The position numbers and the translations under genes were made by a program. A stretch of 64,000 bases of DNA from Virgibacillus phasianinus (GTDB lineage Bacteria > Bacillota > Bacilli > Bacillales > Amphibacillaceae), in contig NZ_CP022315.1 of assembly GCF_002216775.1 (NCBI RefSeq), positions 806,001 through 870,000 on the forward strand. The letters are read 5' to 3'. Below, in pieces: positions 36,106 through 44,957 of the stretch. The first letter of the stretch is position 1, and the number at the start of each line of letters is the position of its first letter. The notes beneath the pieces are model-generated. The model ran no database searches. It saw nothing but the letters and a program-made list of their open reading frames with translations, and had not been told where the DNA came from.

Positions 36106-37031
36106 TCTATACATGCACATTTACACCGTCGATTGATTATACAGTCTATTTACCAGAATTCCATCCGGGTAAATTAAATCGTACAGAAGAGGTTTATTAT
36201 TTCCCGGGCGGCAAAGGAATCAACGTTTCCCGTGTTTTAAATCGCCTGCAAACAAAAAGCATAGCACTCGGCTTTGCGGGCGGCTTTACTGGTGATTACA
36301 TCCGGGACTTTCTCAAGGCTGAAGGTGTACAAACGGATTTTATTGCAACGAATGAACCGACCCGTATTAATGTAAAGATCAAAGCAGATAGTGAATCAGA
36401 ACTAAATGGACCAGGTCCACATACGACACAAGAACAACAAAAAGAATTACTCGAAAAAATAAAAGAACTTAAAGCCGATGATTGGTTTGTTTTAGCAGGC
36501 AGCTTACCAGATTCCATCCCAGAAGCATTCTATCAGGCAGTAGCAGCCAGTTGCCACAAAAAAGGCATTCATTTTGTCCTTGATACATCTGGAAGCGCAT
36601 TAAAGCAGCTGATTGATACGAAACCATTCCTGTTTAAGCCGAACCAACAAGAACTGGCGGATCTATTTAATACGACAATCAATACAAAAAAAGAGGCTAT
36701 TTTTTACGCAAAAAGATTAATAGAACAAGGTATCAAACATGTGATTGTTTCGATGGGTGGCAACGGAGCCATTTTAGTAACGAATGATGCAGTGTTAATT
36801 GCAGAGGCTCCAAAAGGTCAGGTGGTTAATACCGTTGGCGCGGGTGACTCCCTGGTATCGGGGTTCATCGCAGCTTATGCCCAGGAAAAAGATATAAATG
36901 AGGCATTTCGGTATGGGATTGCCAGTGGCAGTGCTACCGCATTCCGCACAGATCTATGTGAACAAAAGGATGTCGATGCATTAGTTTCACGTGTTACCTT
37001 ATACCCTTATACAGAAGAGGATGTGAACTAA
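36102..37031 (+). CDS. fruK: 1-phosphofructokinase
   Basis: FruK phosphorylates fructose 1-phosphate to fructose 1,6-bisphosphate. The 309-residue PfkB/ribokinase-fold enzyme has YYFPGGKGINVSRVL, LAGSLPDSIP, KPNQQEL, VSMGGNGAIL and the anion-hole motif NTVGAGDSLVSGF with the catalytic Asp. It lies between fruR (4-bp overlap) and fruA (directly abutting). Confidence 0.94.
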   Translation: MIYTCTFTPSIDYTVYLPEFHPGKLNRTEEVYYFPGGKGINVSRVLNRLQTKSIALGFAGGFTGDYIRDFLKAEGVQTDFIATNEPTRINVKIKADSESELNGPGPHTTQEQQKELLEKIKELKADDWFVLAGSLPDSIPEAFYQAVAASCHKKGIHFVLDTSGSALKQLIDTKPFLFKPNQQELADLFNTTINTKKEAIFYAKRLIEQGIKHVIVSMGGNGAILVTNDAVLIAEAPKGQVVNTVGAGDSLVSGFIAAYAQEKDINEAFRYGIASGSATAFRTDLCEQKDVDALVSRVTLYPYTEEDVN

Positions 37032-38909
37032 ATGAAAATCACAGAATTATTAAGTCAAGATACAATCATTCTTGATTTGCAAGCACAGTCGAAGAAAGAT
37101 GCATTGAATGAGCTGGCAAATCAATTGGATAAAGCAGGCAAACTTAATGATAAACAAGCATATATTAACGATATTTTTAGCCGGGAAGAACAAAGTACAA
37201 CTGGGATTGGGGAAAGTATCGCTATACCACATGCCAAGTCTTCCGCTGTGAAGGTACCGGCAATCGCATTTGGCCGTTCCGAATCTGGGATTGATTTCGA
37301 CTCCTTAGACGGCCAACCGGCACACTTATTTTTTATGATTGCCGCAAGTGAAGGTGCGAATAATGACCATTTAGAAGCATTATCTCGGTTATCAACCTTT
37401 TTAATGGATGAGAAATTCCGCGAAAAGATTTATCAAGCTTCATCAAAAGAAGAGGTAGTGGACGCGGTTAATGCAAAAGAAATAGAAGTGGATGAACCAG
37501 AAGAAAATGTGGAAGGTCATTCATCCAAAATCCTTGCCGTTACAGCCTGTCCAACGGGAATTGCCCACACGTACATGGCTGCTGAGAAACTATCCGAAAC
37601 TGCAAAAGAAATGGGTATTTCCATCAAAGTGGAAACAAATGGGTCAAGTGGTGTTAAGAATCGCTTAACCGACGAAGAAATTGCCGAGGCAGATGCAATT
37701 ATTGTTGCTGCCGACACAAAGGTTGAAATGACGCGATTCGCCGGTAAACCGGTTATACAGACAGGCGTCGGGAAGGCCATCCATGAGGCTACAGACCTAT
37801 TGAATAAGGCTGTAAAAAAGGATGCACCGGTATATCAAGCTGAGAAAACAGAATCAAACACAGGTGGAAAGGAATCCCGCAGCGGCTTTTACAAGCACTT
37901 AATGAATGGTGTTTCAAACATGCTTCCATTTGTTGTTGGTGGTGGTATTCTGATTGCAATCTCATTCTTCTGGGGAATTGAATCAGATAATGAATTTGCC
38001 AAGATGCTAAATACAATCGGCGGCGGCAAAGCGTTCTTCCTTATGGTTCCTGTCCTGGCCGGATTTATTGCATCCAGTATTGCTGATCGGCCAGGATTTG
38101 CACCGGGTATGGTTGGCGGACTTATCGCCATTACGGTCACAGGTGCTGAAGGTGCCGGGAGCGGGTCAGGATTCCTAGGCGGGCTAATTGCCGGTTTCTT
38201 AGCTGGTTATATAACACTGCTAGTCAAAAAGGCATTTGCCGGCCTTCCGGATGCCCTGGAAGGATTGAAGCCAGTCCTATTTTATCCATTATTCAGTATC
38301 GCAATAACTGGACTCATTATGATGGTAATCAACCCGCCACTTACGAAAGTCTATACAGGACTTTCCGCATTTTTAGAAGGAATGGGCGGAACAAACCAAG
38401 TTCTTCTTGGACTTATTTTAGGTGCGATGATGGCGTTTGATATGGGTGGCCCTGTTAATAAAGCAGCCTATACATTTGGTATCGCAATGCTTGACGCGCA
38501 CAATTACACATTTATCGCTACTGTTATGGCAGCAGGTATGGTGCCCCCGCTTGGCATGGCACTTGCAACCACATTATTCAAGAATCGTTTTACAAAAACG
38601 GAACGAGATGCTGGAAAAACAGCATACGCACTTGGTGCATGCTTTATCACAGAAGGTGTAATCCCGCTGGCGGCAGCTGACCCGGCACGTGTTATCCCGT
38701 CAACAATGGCAGGGGCTGCTGTGACTGGGGCACTAACAATGTTGTTCGACATAGCATTGCGAGCTCCACATGGCGGTATATTCGTTATTGGCCTTGTCGA
38801 TGGCGGTATCGTAAAAATTCTTCTATATATTCTAGCGATCGTTGCCGGATCTATAGTCACTGCAATACTAGCAGGTATCTTGAAAAAGGATTTAACGAAA
38901 GCAGCATAA
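37032..38909 (+). CDS. fruA: PTS fructose transporter subunit IIABC
   Basis: The 625-residue fused permease imports fructose with phosphorylation at C1. The EIIA domain (1 to about 150) has phospho-His67 in GIGESIAIPHAKS. EIIB (about 165-260) has phospho-Cys173 in VTACPTGIAHTYMAAEKL. EIIC (about 290-625) is a multi-helix membrane domain with DRPGFAPGMVGG, MAFDMGGPVNKAAY and CFITEGVIPLAAADP. A terminator follows. Confidence 0.95.
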   Translation: MKITELLSQDTIILDLQAQSKKDALNELANQLDKAGKLNDKQAYINDIFSREEQSTTGIGESIAIPHAKSSAVKVPAIAFGRSESGIDFDSLDGQPAHLFFMIAASEGANNDHLEALSRLSTFLMDEKFREKIYQASSKEEVVDAVNAKEIEVDEPEENVEGHSSKILAVTACPTGIAHTYMAAEKLSETAKEMGISIKVETNGSSGVKNRLTDEEIAEADAIIVAADTKVEMTRFAGKPVIQTGVGKAIHEATDLLNKAVKKDAPVYQAEKTESNTGGKESRSGFYKHLMNGVSNMLPFVVGGGILIAISFFWGIESDNEFAKMLNTIGGGKAFFLMVPVLAGFIASSIADRPGFAPGMVGGLIAITVTGAEGAGSGSGFLGGLIAGFLAGYITLLVKKAFAGLPDALEGLKPVLFYPLFSIAITGLIMMVINPPLTKVYTGLSAFLEGMGGTNQVLLGLILGAMMAFDMGGPVNKAAYTFGIAMLDAHNYTFIATVMAAGMVPPLGMALATTLFKNRFTKTERDAGKTAYALGACFITEGVIPLAAADPARVIPSTMAGAAVTGALTMLFDIALRAPHGGIFVIGLVDGGIVKILLYILAIVAGSIVTAILAGILKKDLTKAA

Positions 38910-38946
38910 AGAAATTGAGCCTGTCAATTGGCAGGCTCATTTCTTT
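38908..38946. terminator. fru operon terminator
   Basis: Stem gaaattgagcctg with caggctcatttc, short T-run, between convergent genes. Confidence 0.75.
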
Positions 38947-38947
38947 A

Positions 38948-39400
38948 TTAAAAAGGCTTGGTGATCATTAATGCTATCACAATTAAAAAGATTGCATTTT
39001 CTATACGTTCATAGAAAAACAGTTTCCTCGCCAGCAGAAAGTATTCTTGTGGAATCTCATTACCAATGTGATTGTCCAACATATCCTTAATCGGCCGAAA
39101 ACTTGGCGCCAAAAGAGCCGGGCCAAATGACAGGGCAATTAAAAACAGGAGTAAACTAGTAATATACCATCCCATTTGAAAAAGCATTGGATTGATAACT
39201 CCCATTAACAAACCGGTAATAAGCAATAACGTTCCACCAACCATAACAAAAATGTGCAGCCTGTGCCTGATTGCATATGCGTGGCGCAACTCGTTCATAT
39301 TCGCAGCGTTTGTCACAATATAAATCATCACAAAACCGGGACCAAGCCCTACTATAGCTGAAATAATATGTATGAATACAAGAACCGTATATAATGTCAT
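38948..39400 (-). CDS. DUF2269-type integral membrane protein
   Basis: A 150-residue protein with four hydrophobic helices and conserved HIISAIVGLGPGF near the N-terminus, RHRLHIFVMVGGTLLLITGLLMG, and a final helix. This is the pattern of the DUF2269 membrane family, function unknown. GGGGGGAG precedes the start. Its upstream flank (39455-39545) carries the diverged word repeat TGTCTCCT(g/a)AGTTC. Confidence 0.7.
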   Translation of the reverse strand: MTLYTVLVFIHIISAIVGLGPGFVMIYIVTNAANMNELRHAYAIRHRLHIFVMVGGTLLLITGLLMGVINPMLFQMGWYITSLLLFLIALSFGPALLAPSFRPIKDMLDNHIGNEIPQEYFLLARKLFFYERIENAIFLIVIALMITKPF

Positions 39401-39548
39401 GGACTCCCCCCAAATAATCCAAATAATGTACTTTAATCATACACTATTTGGCTATCCGGGGTCAGTTCCGTGACCTGTGTTTTGCTCAAATGCAGCCCGA
39501 GGTTCAGGTTAGTGTCTCCTGAGTTCCGCCACATGTCTCCTAAGTTCG

Positions 39549-41348
39549 CTATTTCAACTGAGCCAGTCTCTCTTTAATGGCGCGAATCTCCTCTAGAATC
39601 ATACGCTGTTCCGACTCATCCTCCACATCCTCCGTTACCATTAATTGTGTCAGTCGTAATTCGAGCTCTTGGATATCTGCCTCATTCACCGTTTTCTCTT
39701 TTGATGAGTCCTCGATAAACTCGTCATATGATCCTTGGTAATCAACCCATTGATCCATACCAAGTTGAATGATACGATTCGCAATTTTTTGTACAAAAAA
39801 CCGGTCGTGGGAAACTACAAGTAACGCCCCTGGATAGCCCTGTAAAACTTCCTCAATTACCTCTTTTGTTGCCACATCCAGAAAGTTAGTAGGTTCATCA
39901 AGCACTAGTAAATTTGCCTTACTGTAATAAAGATTTAAAAACGCCACACGGCATTTCTCACCCATGCTTAAATTTTTAATTTGCTTGAACACATCTTCAC
40001 GGGTAAATAAAAAACATCCCAAAATTGTTCGTGCTTCTGTTTGTGTCATGTCTGGCAGTTCCAGCATGCTATCAAGCAATGTTTTATTATCGTCCAGATT
40101 ATCAAGCTCCTGTGCAAAATAGCCGATCCTAGTTTGCGGATTTAATCGAATTTCTCCAGCATCTGGCGTAAGGGTTCCTGTAATTAACTTTAATAAGGTT
40201 GATTTGCCTGTTCCATTAGCGCCGATAACGGCCAGCTTATCACCGCGATAGATGGTAGCTGTTTGATCGATAAACAATGGTTTTTCAAGCCCATAACCAA
40301 AAGACATCTTTTCAACATGCACCAGCCGTTTTGCTGAAAATGCACTACCCTCAAGTTTTAGATTCAATTCTTTGTTATCCATTGGTTTTCCAACTTGCTG
40401 GTCTTCCAGTCGCTCTAATTCTTTTTCTTTCGCCTTAAAACGGGAAACATTTTTCTTTGCCTTTGCCCGCGCGAAATCATCCGTTCCGGCAGCTTTATGT
40501 GCCTGCTGAAACCATTGTTGATAGTTGCGGATTGTTTGTTCGAGTGCAGCTCTTTTTTGTTTTTGCTTTTGATAAAGCGCTTCCTGGGTTCTTCGCTCTA
40601 TCTCCTTTTGTTCACGGTATGCACTATATCCGCCAACGAATCGTTCGGATGAACCGGCTGTTAATTCATACATGGCATGGGCAGTTTTATCTAAAAAATA
40701 CCTGTCGTGGGACACGTACAAAACAGCGCCGGTATAGGACTGCATCCAGGATTCCAGCCATTCGATTGTCGCCTGATCCAGGTGATTCGTTGGCTCATCC
40801 ATTACAATGCACGCAGGCTTTTGCATAAGAATCCGCGCTAACTGTGCTCTGGTTTTTTCCCCGCCACTTAGTTGACTGAAATCCGTATGCCATGTTCGTT
40901 TCACCAGTTTTACTTCTTCCAAGCATTTCTCCGCATCCGGCTCCAAATTGTACCCATCCATTGCCAAAAACTGTTCGTAAACAGAATTATAGTCATCAAG
41001 TAATTCACTATTACTTTCACCAATTTGCATCTGTAAATGTTCAAGTTCTTTTTTTAGTTTAAATTCTTCTTTTGCACCTGATTGAACAAAGTCAATGGTA
41101 GTTAATGCTGCACTGGTGGAGGGCGCCTGCTCTAGCATCCCCCAATTATCCGGTGGAATAAATCGTTGCACATTACCTGCATCAAAAGAGTTTCTTCCCA
41201 ACAGTCCATTTAACAATGTGGTTTTTCCAACACCATTTCGTCCGAATAATGCGAGATGTTCCCCTTCCCTTAATTCTATATCAATATTTTCAAAAAGGGT
41301 CTCCCCATTCCAATCTTTTTGCAATCCCCGTGCTTTAAATATAAACAT
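39549..41348 (-). CDS. ABC-F family ATPase, second copy
   Basis: A 599-residue soluble twin-ABC protein. Domain 1 has GRNGVGKT (36-43), LSGGEKTRAQLARIL and CIVMDEPTNHLD. Domain 2 has GANGTGKST, LSMGEKCRVAFLNL and LLVLDEPTNFLD, with a variant LSMGE signature. The inter-domain linker is basic and carries an IRNYQQWFQQAHKAAGTDDFARAKAKKN stretch. A C-terminal coiled extension (about 540-599, ELELRLTQLMVTEDVEDESEQRM) is present. ATG 41348 is preferred: GGCGGGGG is well spaced from it. The frame extends upstream into the attenuator. Confidence 0.83.
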   Translation of the reverse strand: MFIFKARGLQKDWNGETLFENIDIELREGEHLALFGRNGVGKTTLLNGLLGRNSFDAGNVQRFIPPDNWGMLEQAPSTSAALTTIDFVQSGAKEEFKLKKELEHLQMQIGESNSELLDDYNSVYEQFLAMDGYNLEPDAEKCLEEVKLVKRTWHTDFSQLSGGEKTRAQLARILMQKPACIVMDEPTNHLDQATIEWLESWMQSYTGAVLYVSHDRYFLDKTAHAMYELTAGSSERFVGGYSAYREQKEIERRTQEALYQKQKQKRAALEQTIRNYQQWFQQAHKAAGTDDFARAKAKKNVSRFKAKEKELERLEDQQVGKPMDNKELNLKLEGSAFSAKRLVHVEKMSFGYGLEKPLFIDQTATIYRGDKLAVIGANGTGKSTLLKLITGTLTPDAGEIRLNPQTRIGYFAQELDNLDDNKTLLDSMLELPDMTQTEARTILGCFLFTREDVFKQIKNLSMGEKCRVAFLNLYYSKANLLVLDEPTNFLDVATKEVIEEVLQGYPGALLVVSHDRFFVQKIANRIIQLGMDQWVDYQGSYDEFIEDSSKEKTVNEADIQELELRLTQLMVTEDVEDESEQRMILEEIRAIKERLAQLK

Positions 41349-41376
41349 ATACATACCCCCGCCTAAAAAATCCATT

Positions 41377-41402
41377 AAAAAATCACAGGTAGCTGCCTGT
41401 GA
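41377..41402 (-). terminator. Attenuator terminator before the second ABC-F gene
   Basis: Minus-strand TCACAGG...CCTGTGA hairpin with a 6-nt loop followed by TTTTTT, lying 28 nt before the ABC-F start and well downstream of the leader promoter. Confidence 0.75.
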
Positions 41403-41629
41403 ATGGGTAAAATCGTGGTATGGATAGACGTACGTACAGAAAAAAGGCTATCCTAAAAAGTTCACACGTATCCCATTCGTTTCATACAGACAGAAACGCT
41501 CGTTTGATGTTATTCAAACATAAGTGGATAAACGTGTTATTACTTCATTTTAGGATATGTCCCCCTTTCGTTAATTTCTTTTATCATACGCAGATTACTT
41601 TAAAATGTCAAATTACTTTTCAGAAAATT
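41403..41629 (-). promoter_or_regulatory. Leader of the second ABC-F gene: promoter, CodY-like box, minute ORFs, alternative stems
   Basis: Minus-strand TTGACA (41611-41606), 17 bp, TATGAT (41588-41583) is a strong promoter about 230 nt upstream of the gene. Directly before it, AATTTTCTGAAAAGT (41629-41615) matches the CodY consensus at 14 of 15. The leader contains minute ORFs MK (41548-41540) behind GGGGG, MFE and MKRMGYV. TATCCTAAAA at 41557-41548, covering the MK start, pairs fully with TTTTAGGATA at 41458-41449. TGTGAA near 41464 can pair with the left arm of the terminator. Confidence 0.6.
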
Positions 41630-41674
41630 ATTCCTATCAAATCTATCAAATCGCTTATGAATTTATTATACCGA

Positions 41675-41706
41675 TAAAGCAGTTACCCAATCTGGATAAC
41701 TGCCTC
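41675..41706 (-). terminator. Terminator of the IIC-like gene
   Basis: Stem gcagttaccc / ggataactgc with one mismatch; a short T-run is on the minus strand. Confidence 0.65.
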
Positions 41707-41710
41707 CAAT

Positions 41711-42748
41711 CTATTCATACGAAATCTTCATATCACCTTGCTTAATCCAGCCTTTTTTTCTAAAATACGCTGCTACTAGTAAACTGATGGTGGCTGGTGC
41801 GATAATATGAAGGACTAAGACTGCCCAGAAGATGTCCCAAGTGAAGCCCATCGTTTCAAAGGTCATGATTTGTCCAACCAGACCGCTTGTCCCCATTCCC
41901 GCTCCAAGTGCATTATTCTCCATCTCAAGCCACACGGTTGCAAAAGGGGCAACGACAATCCCTGCTATCGTTGGTGGAATAATAATAATTGGTTTGCGTA
42001 AAATGTTCGCGACCTGGAGCATGGATGTTCCAATTCCTTGGGCAAAAAAGCCTCCAAGACCGTTGTCACGGTAACTAATCACAGCAAAGCCTATCATTTG
42101 AGCTGCGCATCCAATAGTTGCTGCACCCGCCGCGAGTCCGTCAAGGGAAAGCATGATCGATATTGCCAGACTGGAAATTGGTGCAGTTAGCGCCCACCCC
42201 ATCAAGACTGCGACAAGGATCCCCATAATAAACGGTTGCTGAGCTGTTGACCAATTGATCACTTCTCCAAACCAGACCATAAATGTATTAATTGGCGGGC
42301 CAATGAATGTGCCCGTCAGGAATCCCGCCAAAATCGTCACAAATGGTGTCACAATAATATCAACGCGGGTTTCTTTATATACCAATTTACCAAACTCCGT
42401 TGCAAATAAAGCAGCAACATAACTCCCAACCGGGCCGCCTAATTCCGCTCCGAATGCACCCCCAAAAAGTGCGGACAGTAACACTAATGGTGGTGCTTTT
42501 AATCCATAGGCAATGGCAACCCCGATGGCACCCCCCATAATCTTTGTATCCATCGCATATGATCCAATATCAATAAGGCCACTCTCAATATTCTGTGGAA
42601 GCCAGGGAGCTAATTGCTCACCGGTAGTTTTTATAATTAAGCCAATAATTAATGATGAGAAAAGTCCTAATGCCATATAGCTTAATGCAGTAATAACATA
42701 TTCCTTCCAGGATAAGGATATCCCCTTACGTTTAAAAAACGCTTTCAT
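41711..42748 (-). CDS. PTS_EIIC_2-type membrane transporter subunit
   Basis: A 345-residue protein with about eight to ten hydrophobic helices, rich in Gly/Ala. Signature stretches include GGAIGVAIAYGLKAPPLVLLSALFGGAFGAELGGPVGSYVAAL, TAPISSLAISIMLSLDGLAAGAATIGCAAQMIGF and MGTSGLVGQI. These fit the stand-alone PTS_EIIC_2 family seen without EIIA/EIIB. The transported substrate is unknown, and PTS dependence is uncertain. The start is ATG 42748, six bases after GGGGG; the upstream ATG abuts the site. Confidence 0.75.
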   Translation of the reverse strand: MKAFFKRKGISLSWKEYVITALSYMALGLFSSLIIGLIIKTTGEQLAPWLPQNIESGLIDIGSYAMDTKIMGGAIGVAIAYGLKAPPLVLLSALFGGAFGAELGGPVGSYVAALFATEFGKLVYKETRVDIIVTPFVTILAGFLTGTFIGPPINTFMVWFGEVINWSTAQQPFIMGILVAVLMGWALTAPISSLAISIMLSLDGLAAGAATIGCAAQMIGFAVISYRDNGLGGFFAQGIGTSMLQVANILRKPIIIIPPTIAGIVVAPFATVWLEMENNALGAGMGTSGLVGQIMTFETMGFTWDIFWAVLVLHIIAPATISLLVAAYFRKKGWIKQGDMKISYE

Positions 42749-42862
42749 TTTCATCCCCCTTTTTTGTGAAATAGTTCACAAGTTTGACCTATAAATAAAT
42801 GACAATTCTATTATCACGTGATTCATTTCACATGGCAAGGCTTTTTTTTAAAGATTTAAGGT

Positions 42863-42895
42863 CTGTCTAGCTCAAGCGATCTGAAGCGGACGCAT
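42863..42895. repeat. Family B repeat fragment
   Basis: gtctagctcaagcgatctgaagcggacgca retains only the outer ends of the family B repeat, the central stems having been lost. It lies between the IIC-like gene and the Fur-box promoter. Confidence 0.6.
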
Positions 42896-42907
42896 TTCTT
42901 ATTTTTG

Positions 42908-42956
42908 TTGCTTTATTAAAGACTTTTCGTTACAATTTAATTGATAATAATTATCA
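42908..42956 (+). promoter_or_regulatory. Promoter with perfect Fur box
   Basis: TTGCTT (42908-42913), 17-bp spacer and TACAAT (42931-42936). Immediately downstream, TGATAATAATTATCA (42942-42956) is an exact 7-1-7 Fur palindrome covering the transcription start region. Iron repression of the nitroreductase is inferred. Confidence 0.88.
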
Positions 42957-43003
42957 ATTAAATGCATACAATGAATGTAGCGACAGTTTCGAGGAGGACT
43001 ATA

Positions 43004-43564
43004 ATGGAACAAACAAAACAACTTACTGAACTGGCAAAGCTAATACGGTCAAGGCGTTCGGTTAAAAAAGGATACAATGATAGAACAGTAGAGAAACAAA
43101 CGGTACTAGATTTACTAGAAAGTGCGGTATGGGCACCTACTCATGGATTACGGCAACCCTGGCGCTATATTTTTGTTGGGGCAGATCAAAAAGAAGCATT
43201 CGCAAAAAAAGTGGCTGCTACCTATCCTGAAGAAAAACAAGAAAACCGCGAAGCATATCTAAATGAACCGAGCGCATTTCTAGTCGTTGTCATGGATGTA
43301 CCTGACAATCAGAAGCAATACGATGAAAACTTTGGCGCAACTGCTTCGATGATCCATAATTTCCAATTGCTAGCGTGGGAGCAACAGCTTGGAGTCGTTT
43401 GGAAAACCAATCCACATATTTATGACCCTGTGGTTAAAACAATTTTGGATGTGCACGAGGACGAAAAAATAGTTGGCTTTGTCCATATGGGATATTTCGA
43501 TGAGGCCCCTATTGCAAAACCACGGAAATCAGTGGAAGATAAATTTACAACATTTGAAGGATAA
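43004..43564 (+). CDS. Nitroreductase family flavoprotein
   Basis: A 186-residue FMN-dependent oxidoreductase. IRSRRSVKKGYNDRTVEKQTVLDLLESAVWAPTHGLRQPWRYIFV contains the FMN phosphate site (RSRR) and the APTHG turn. ATASMIHNFQLLAWEQQLGVVWKTNP and HMGYFDEAPIAKPRKSVEDKF complete the fold. The start is ATG 43004 behind GAGGAGGAC; in-frame codons upstream overlap the Fur box and are not expected to be translated. A Fur box suggests a role in iron limitation, for instance reduction of ferric compounds or flavins. Confidence 0.9.
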   Translation: MEQTKQLTELAKLIRSRRSVKKGYNDRTVEKQTVLDLLESAVWAPTHGLRQPWRYIFVGADQKEAFAKKVAATYPEEKQENREAYLNEPSAFLVVVMDVPDNQKQYDENFGATASMIHNFQLLAWEQQLGVVWKTNPHIYDPVVKTILDVHEDEKIVGFVHMGYFDEAPIAKPRKSVEDKFTTFEG

Positions 43565-43567
43565 CCG

Positions 43568-43682
43568 GGTACATGGGGACAGGTTCCTTGTCCCTCTTCC
43601 CCGAGAAAACATTTCCAATTCAGATGATAGACCTGTTCCGTCTCCGCAACTATGCGGGACAAGGAACCTGTCCCCATGTACC
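43568..43682. repeat. Long inverted-repeat palindrome (REP/MITE-like)
   Basis: Arms at 43568-43594 and 43656-43682 are perfect 27-bp inverted repeats containing gggacaggttccttgtccc, with 61 bp between. It starts 3 bp after the nitroreductase stop and ends 21 bp before the ddl stop. Small palindromes with this core word are dispersed in many Bacilli and Clostridia. It may also act as a terminator for both genes. Confidence 0.8.
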
Positions 43683-43703
43683 GGCTCAAGACCCTATGTC
43701 CCG

Positions 43704-44810
43704 CTATTCTTCATCCCAAACGGCGCTTTTTAGCATGTTGTTTAGTTGGTGTCGTTCGATTGCTAATTCAATCAGCTGATTGATTAGTTCTGGATAGGTA
43801 ATTCCGCTGATCTCCCACAATTTAGGATACATGCTTATGCGTGTAAAGCCAGGTAATGTGTTCACTTCATTCACATATATTTCGCCATTTTCTTTTAAGA
43901 AAAAGTCCACACGTGCCAACCCTTCACATTCCAATGTTTGAAATACATGAACGGCAGCGGCTTTAATCTTTTCAACTTCTTCGTCAGTTAGATCCGCTGG
44001 TATGGCTAATTTTGCACCGCTTTCATCGATATACTTAGATTCATACGAATAAAATTCCGTCTGTGGCAGAATTTCACCTGGAACAGATGCTTTTGGATTT
44101 TCATTGCCGAGCACGGCACACTCAATTTCCCGCCCAAAAATATTTTCTTCAATGATTATTTTGTGATCAAACTGAAACGCCTCTTGTATTGCTCCATCAA
44201 ATTCATCCTTTGATGATACTTTGCTTACGCCAACAGAAGAACCCTGATTCGCTGGTTTAATAAACATGGGCACACCCAATTGCTGTTTCGCCTCATCAAA
44301 ATTAATGGTATCTTTTTTCGCTCGTGTAAATGAAAGACCTTTCGCAACATTTATGCTGGCTTCTTTTAACAGACGCTTTGCAATGTCTTTATCCATGCAG
44401 ACAGCAGATCCTAAAACACTTGTGCCAACAAATGGCAAATTTGCGATTCGCAGCATCCCTTGAATACTGCCATCTTCACCCAGCGTACCATGAACAATCG
44501 GAAAGATGACATCCAACTGATCCATACTCGTTTCTTTTGATGCATGAATAAGCTGATGATCCGTCTCACCTGGTATAATTGCCACATTTTCATTTGATTT
44601 ATTTAACTGAATTAATTTGGGGTTCTCTTCATTTATTAAGTATGATGTTTGATCATTGATATGCCACTTACCTTGTTTATCAATTCCAATTAAGACAACT
44701 TCATATTTGGTTTTATCAATTGCATCCACAATGTTTTTCGCTGATTGTAAGGACACTTCATGTTCAGCGGACTTCCCGCCGAAAATAATCCCCACTTTAA
44801 TTTTATTCAT
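43704..44810 (-). CDS. ddl: D-alanine--D-alanine ligase
   Basis: Ddl makes the D-Ala-D-Ala dipeptide for peptidoglycan. The 368-residue ATP-grasp enzyme has FGGKSAEHEVSLQSA, FPIVHGTLGEDGSIQGML, GTSVLGSAVCMDKD, MFIKPANQGSSVGVSK, the IECAVLGN loop and DFFLKENGEIYVNEVNTLPGFT with the metal-binding Glu/Asn. The residue after SIQG-type motif patterns fits a Ddl rather than a D-lactate ligase. The start is ATG 44810 behind GAGAGGG. Divergent from the trp operon. Confidence 0.94.
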   Translation of the reverse strand: MNKIKVGIIFGGKSAEHEVSLQSAKNIVDAIDKTKYEVVLIGIDKQGKWHINDQTSYLINEENPKLIQLNKSNENVAIIPGETDHQLIHASKETSMDQLDVIFPIVHGTLGEDGSIQGMLRIANLPFVGTSVLGSAVCMDKDIAKRLLKEASINVAKGLSFTRAKKDTINFDEAKQQLGVPMFIKPANQGSSVGVSKVSSKDEFDGAIQEAFQFDHKIIIEENIFGREIECAVLGNENPKASVPGEILPQTEFYSYESKYIDESGAKLAIPADLTDEEVEKIKAAAVHVFQTLECEGLARVDFFLKENGEIYVNEVNTLPGFTRISMYPKLWEISGITYPELINQLIELAIERHQLNNMLKSAVWDEE

Positions 44811-44907
44811 CAATAAAACGCCCTCTCTAAAAATAAGCTTATTACTAAAATACCACAAAACAAGCCCTCCGTAACAGAAGAAAAATTACTATATTTAAAA
44901 ATAACCC

Positions 44908-44936
44908 TTGACATTCAATCGATTTTTCACTAATAT
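44908..44936 (+). promoter_or_regulatory. trp operon promoter
   Basis: TTGACA (44908-44913), 17-bp spacer, TAATAT (44931-44936). It lies directly before the first T-box. Confidence 0.82.
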
Positions 44937-44957
44937 TGATTTCAATAATTAAATCGT

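Noticed and set aside
43204-43733. ORFs across the 27-bp inverted repeat beside ddl
   Set aside because: They translate the palindrome in several frames and have no start signals.
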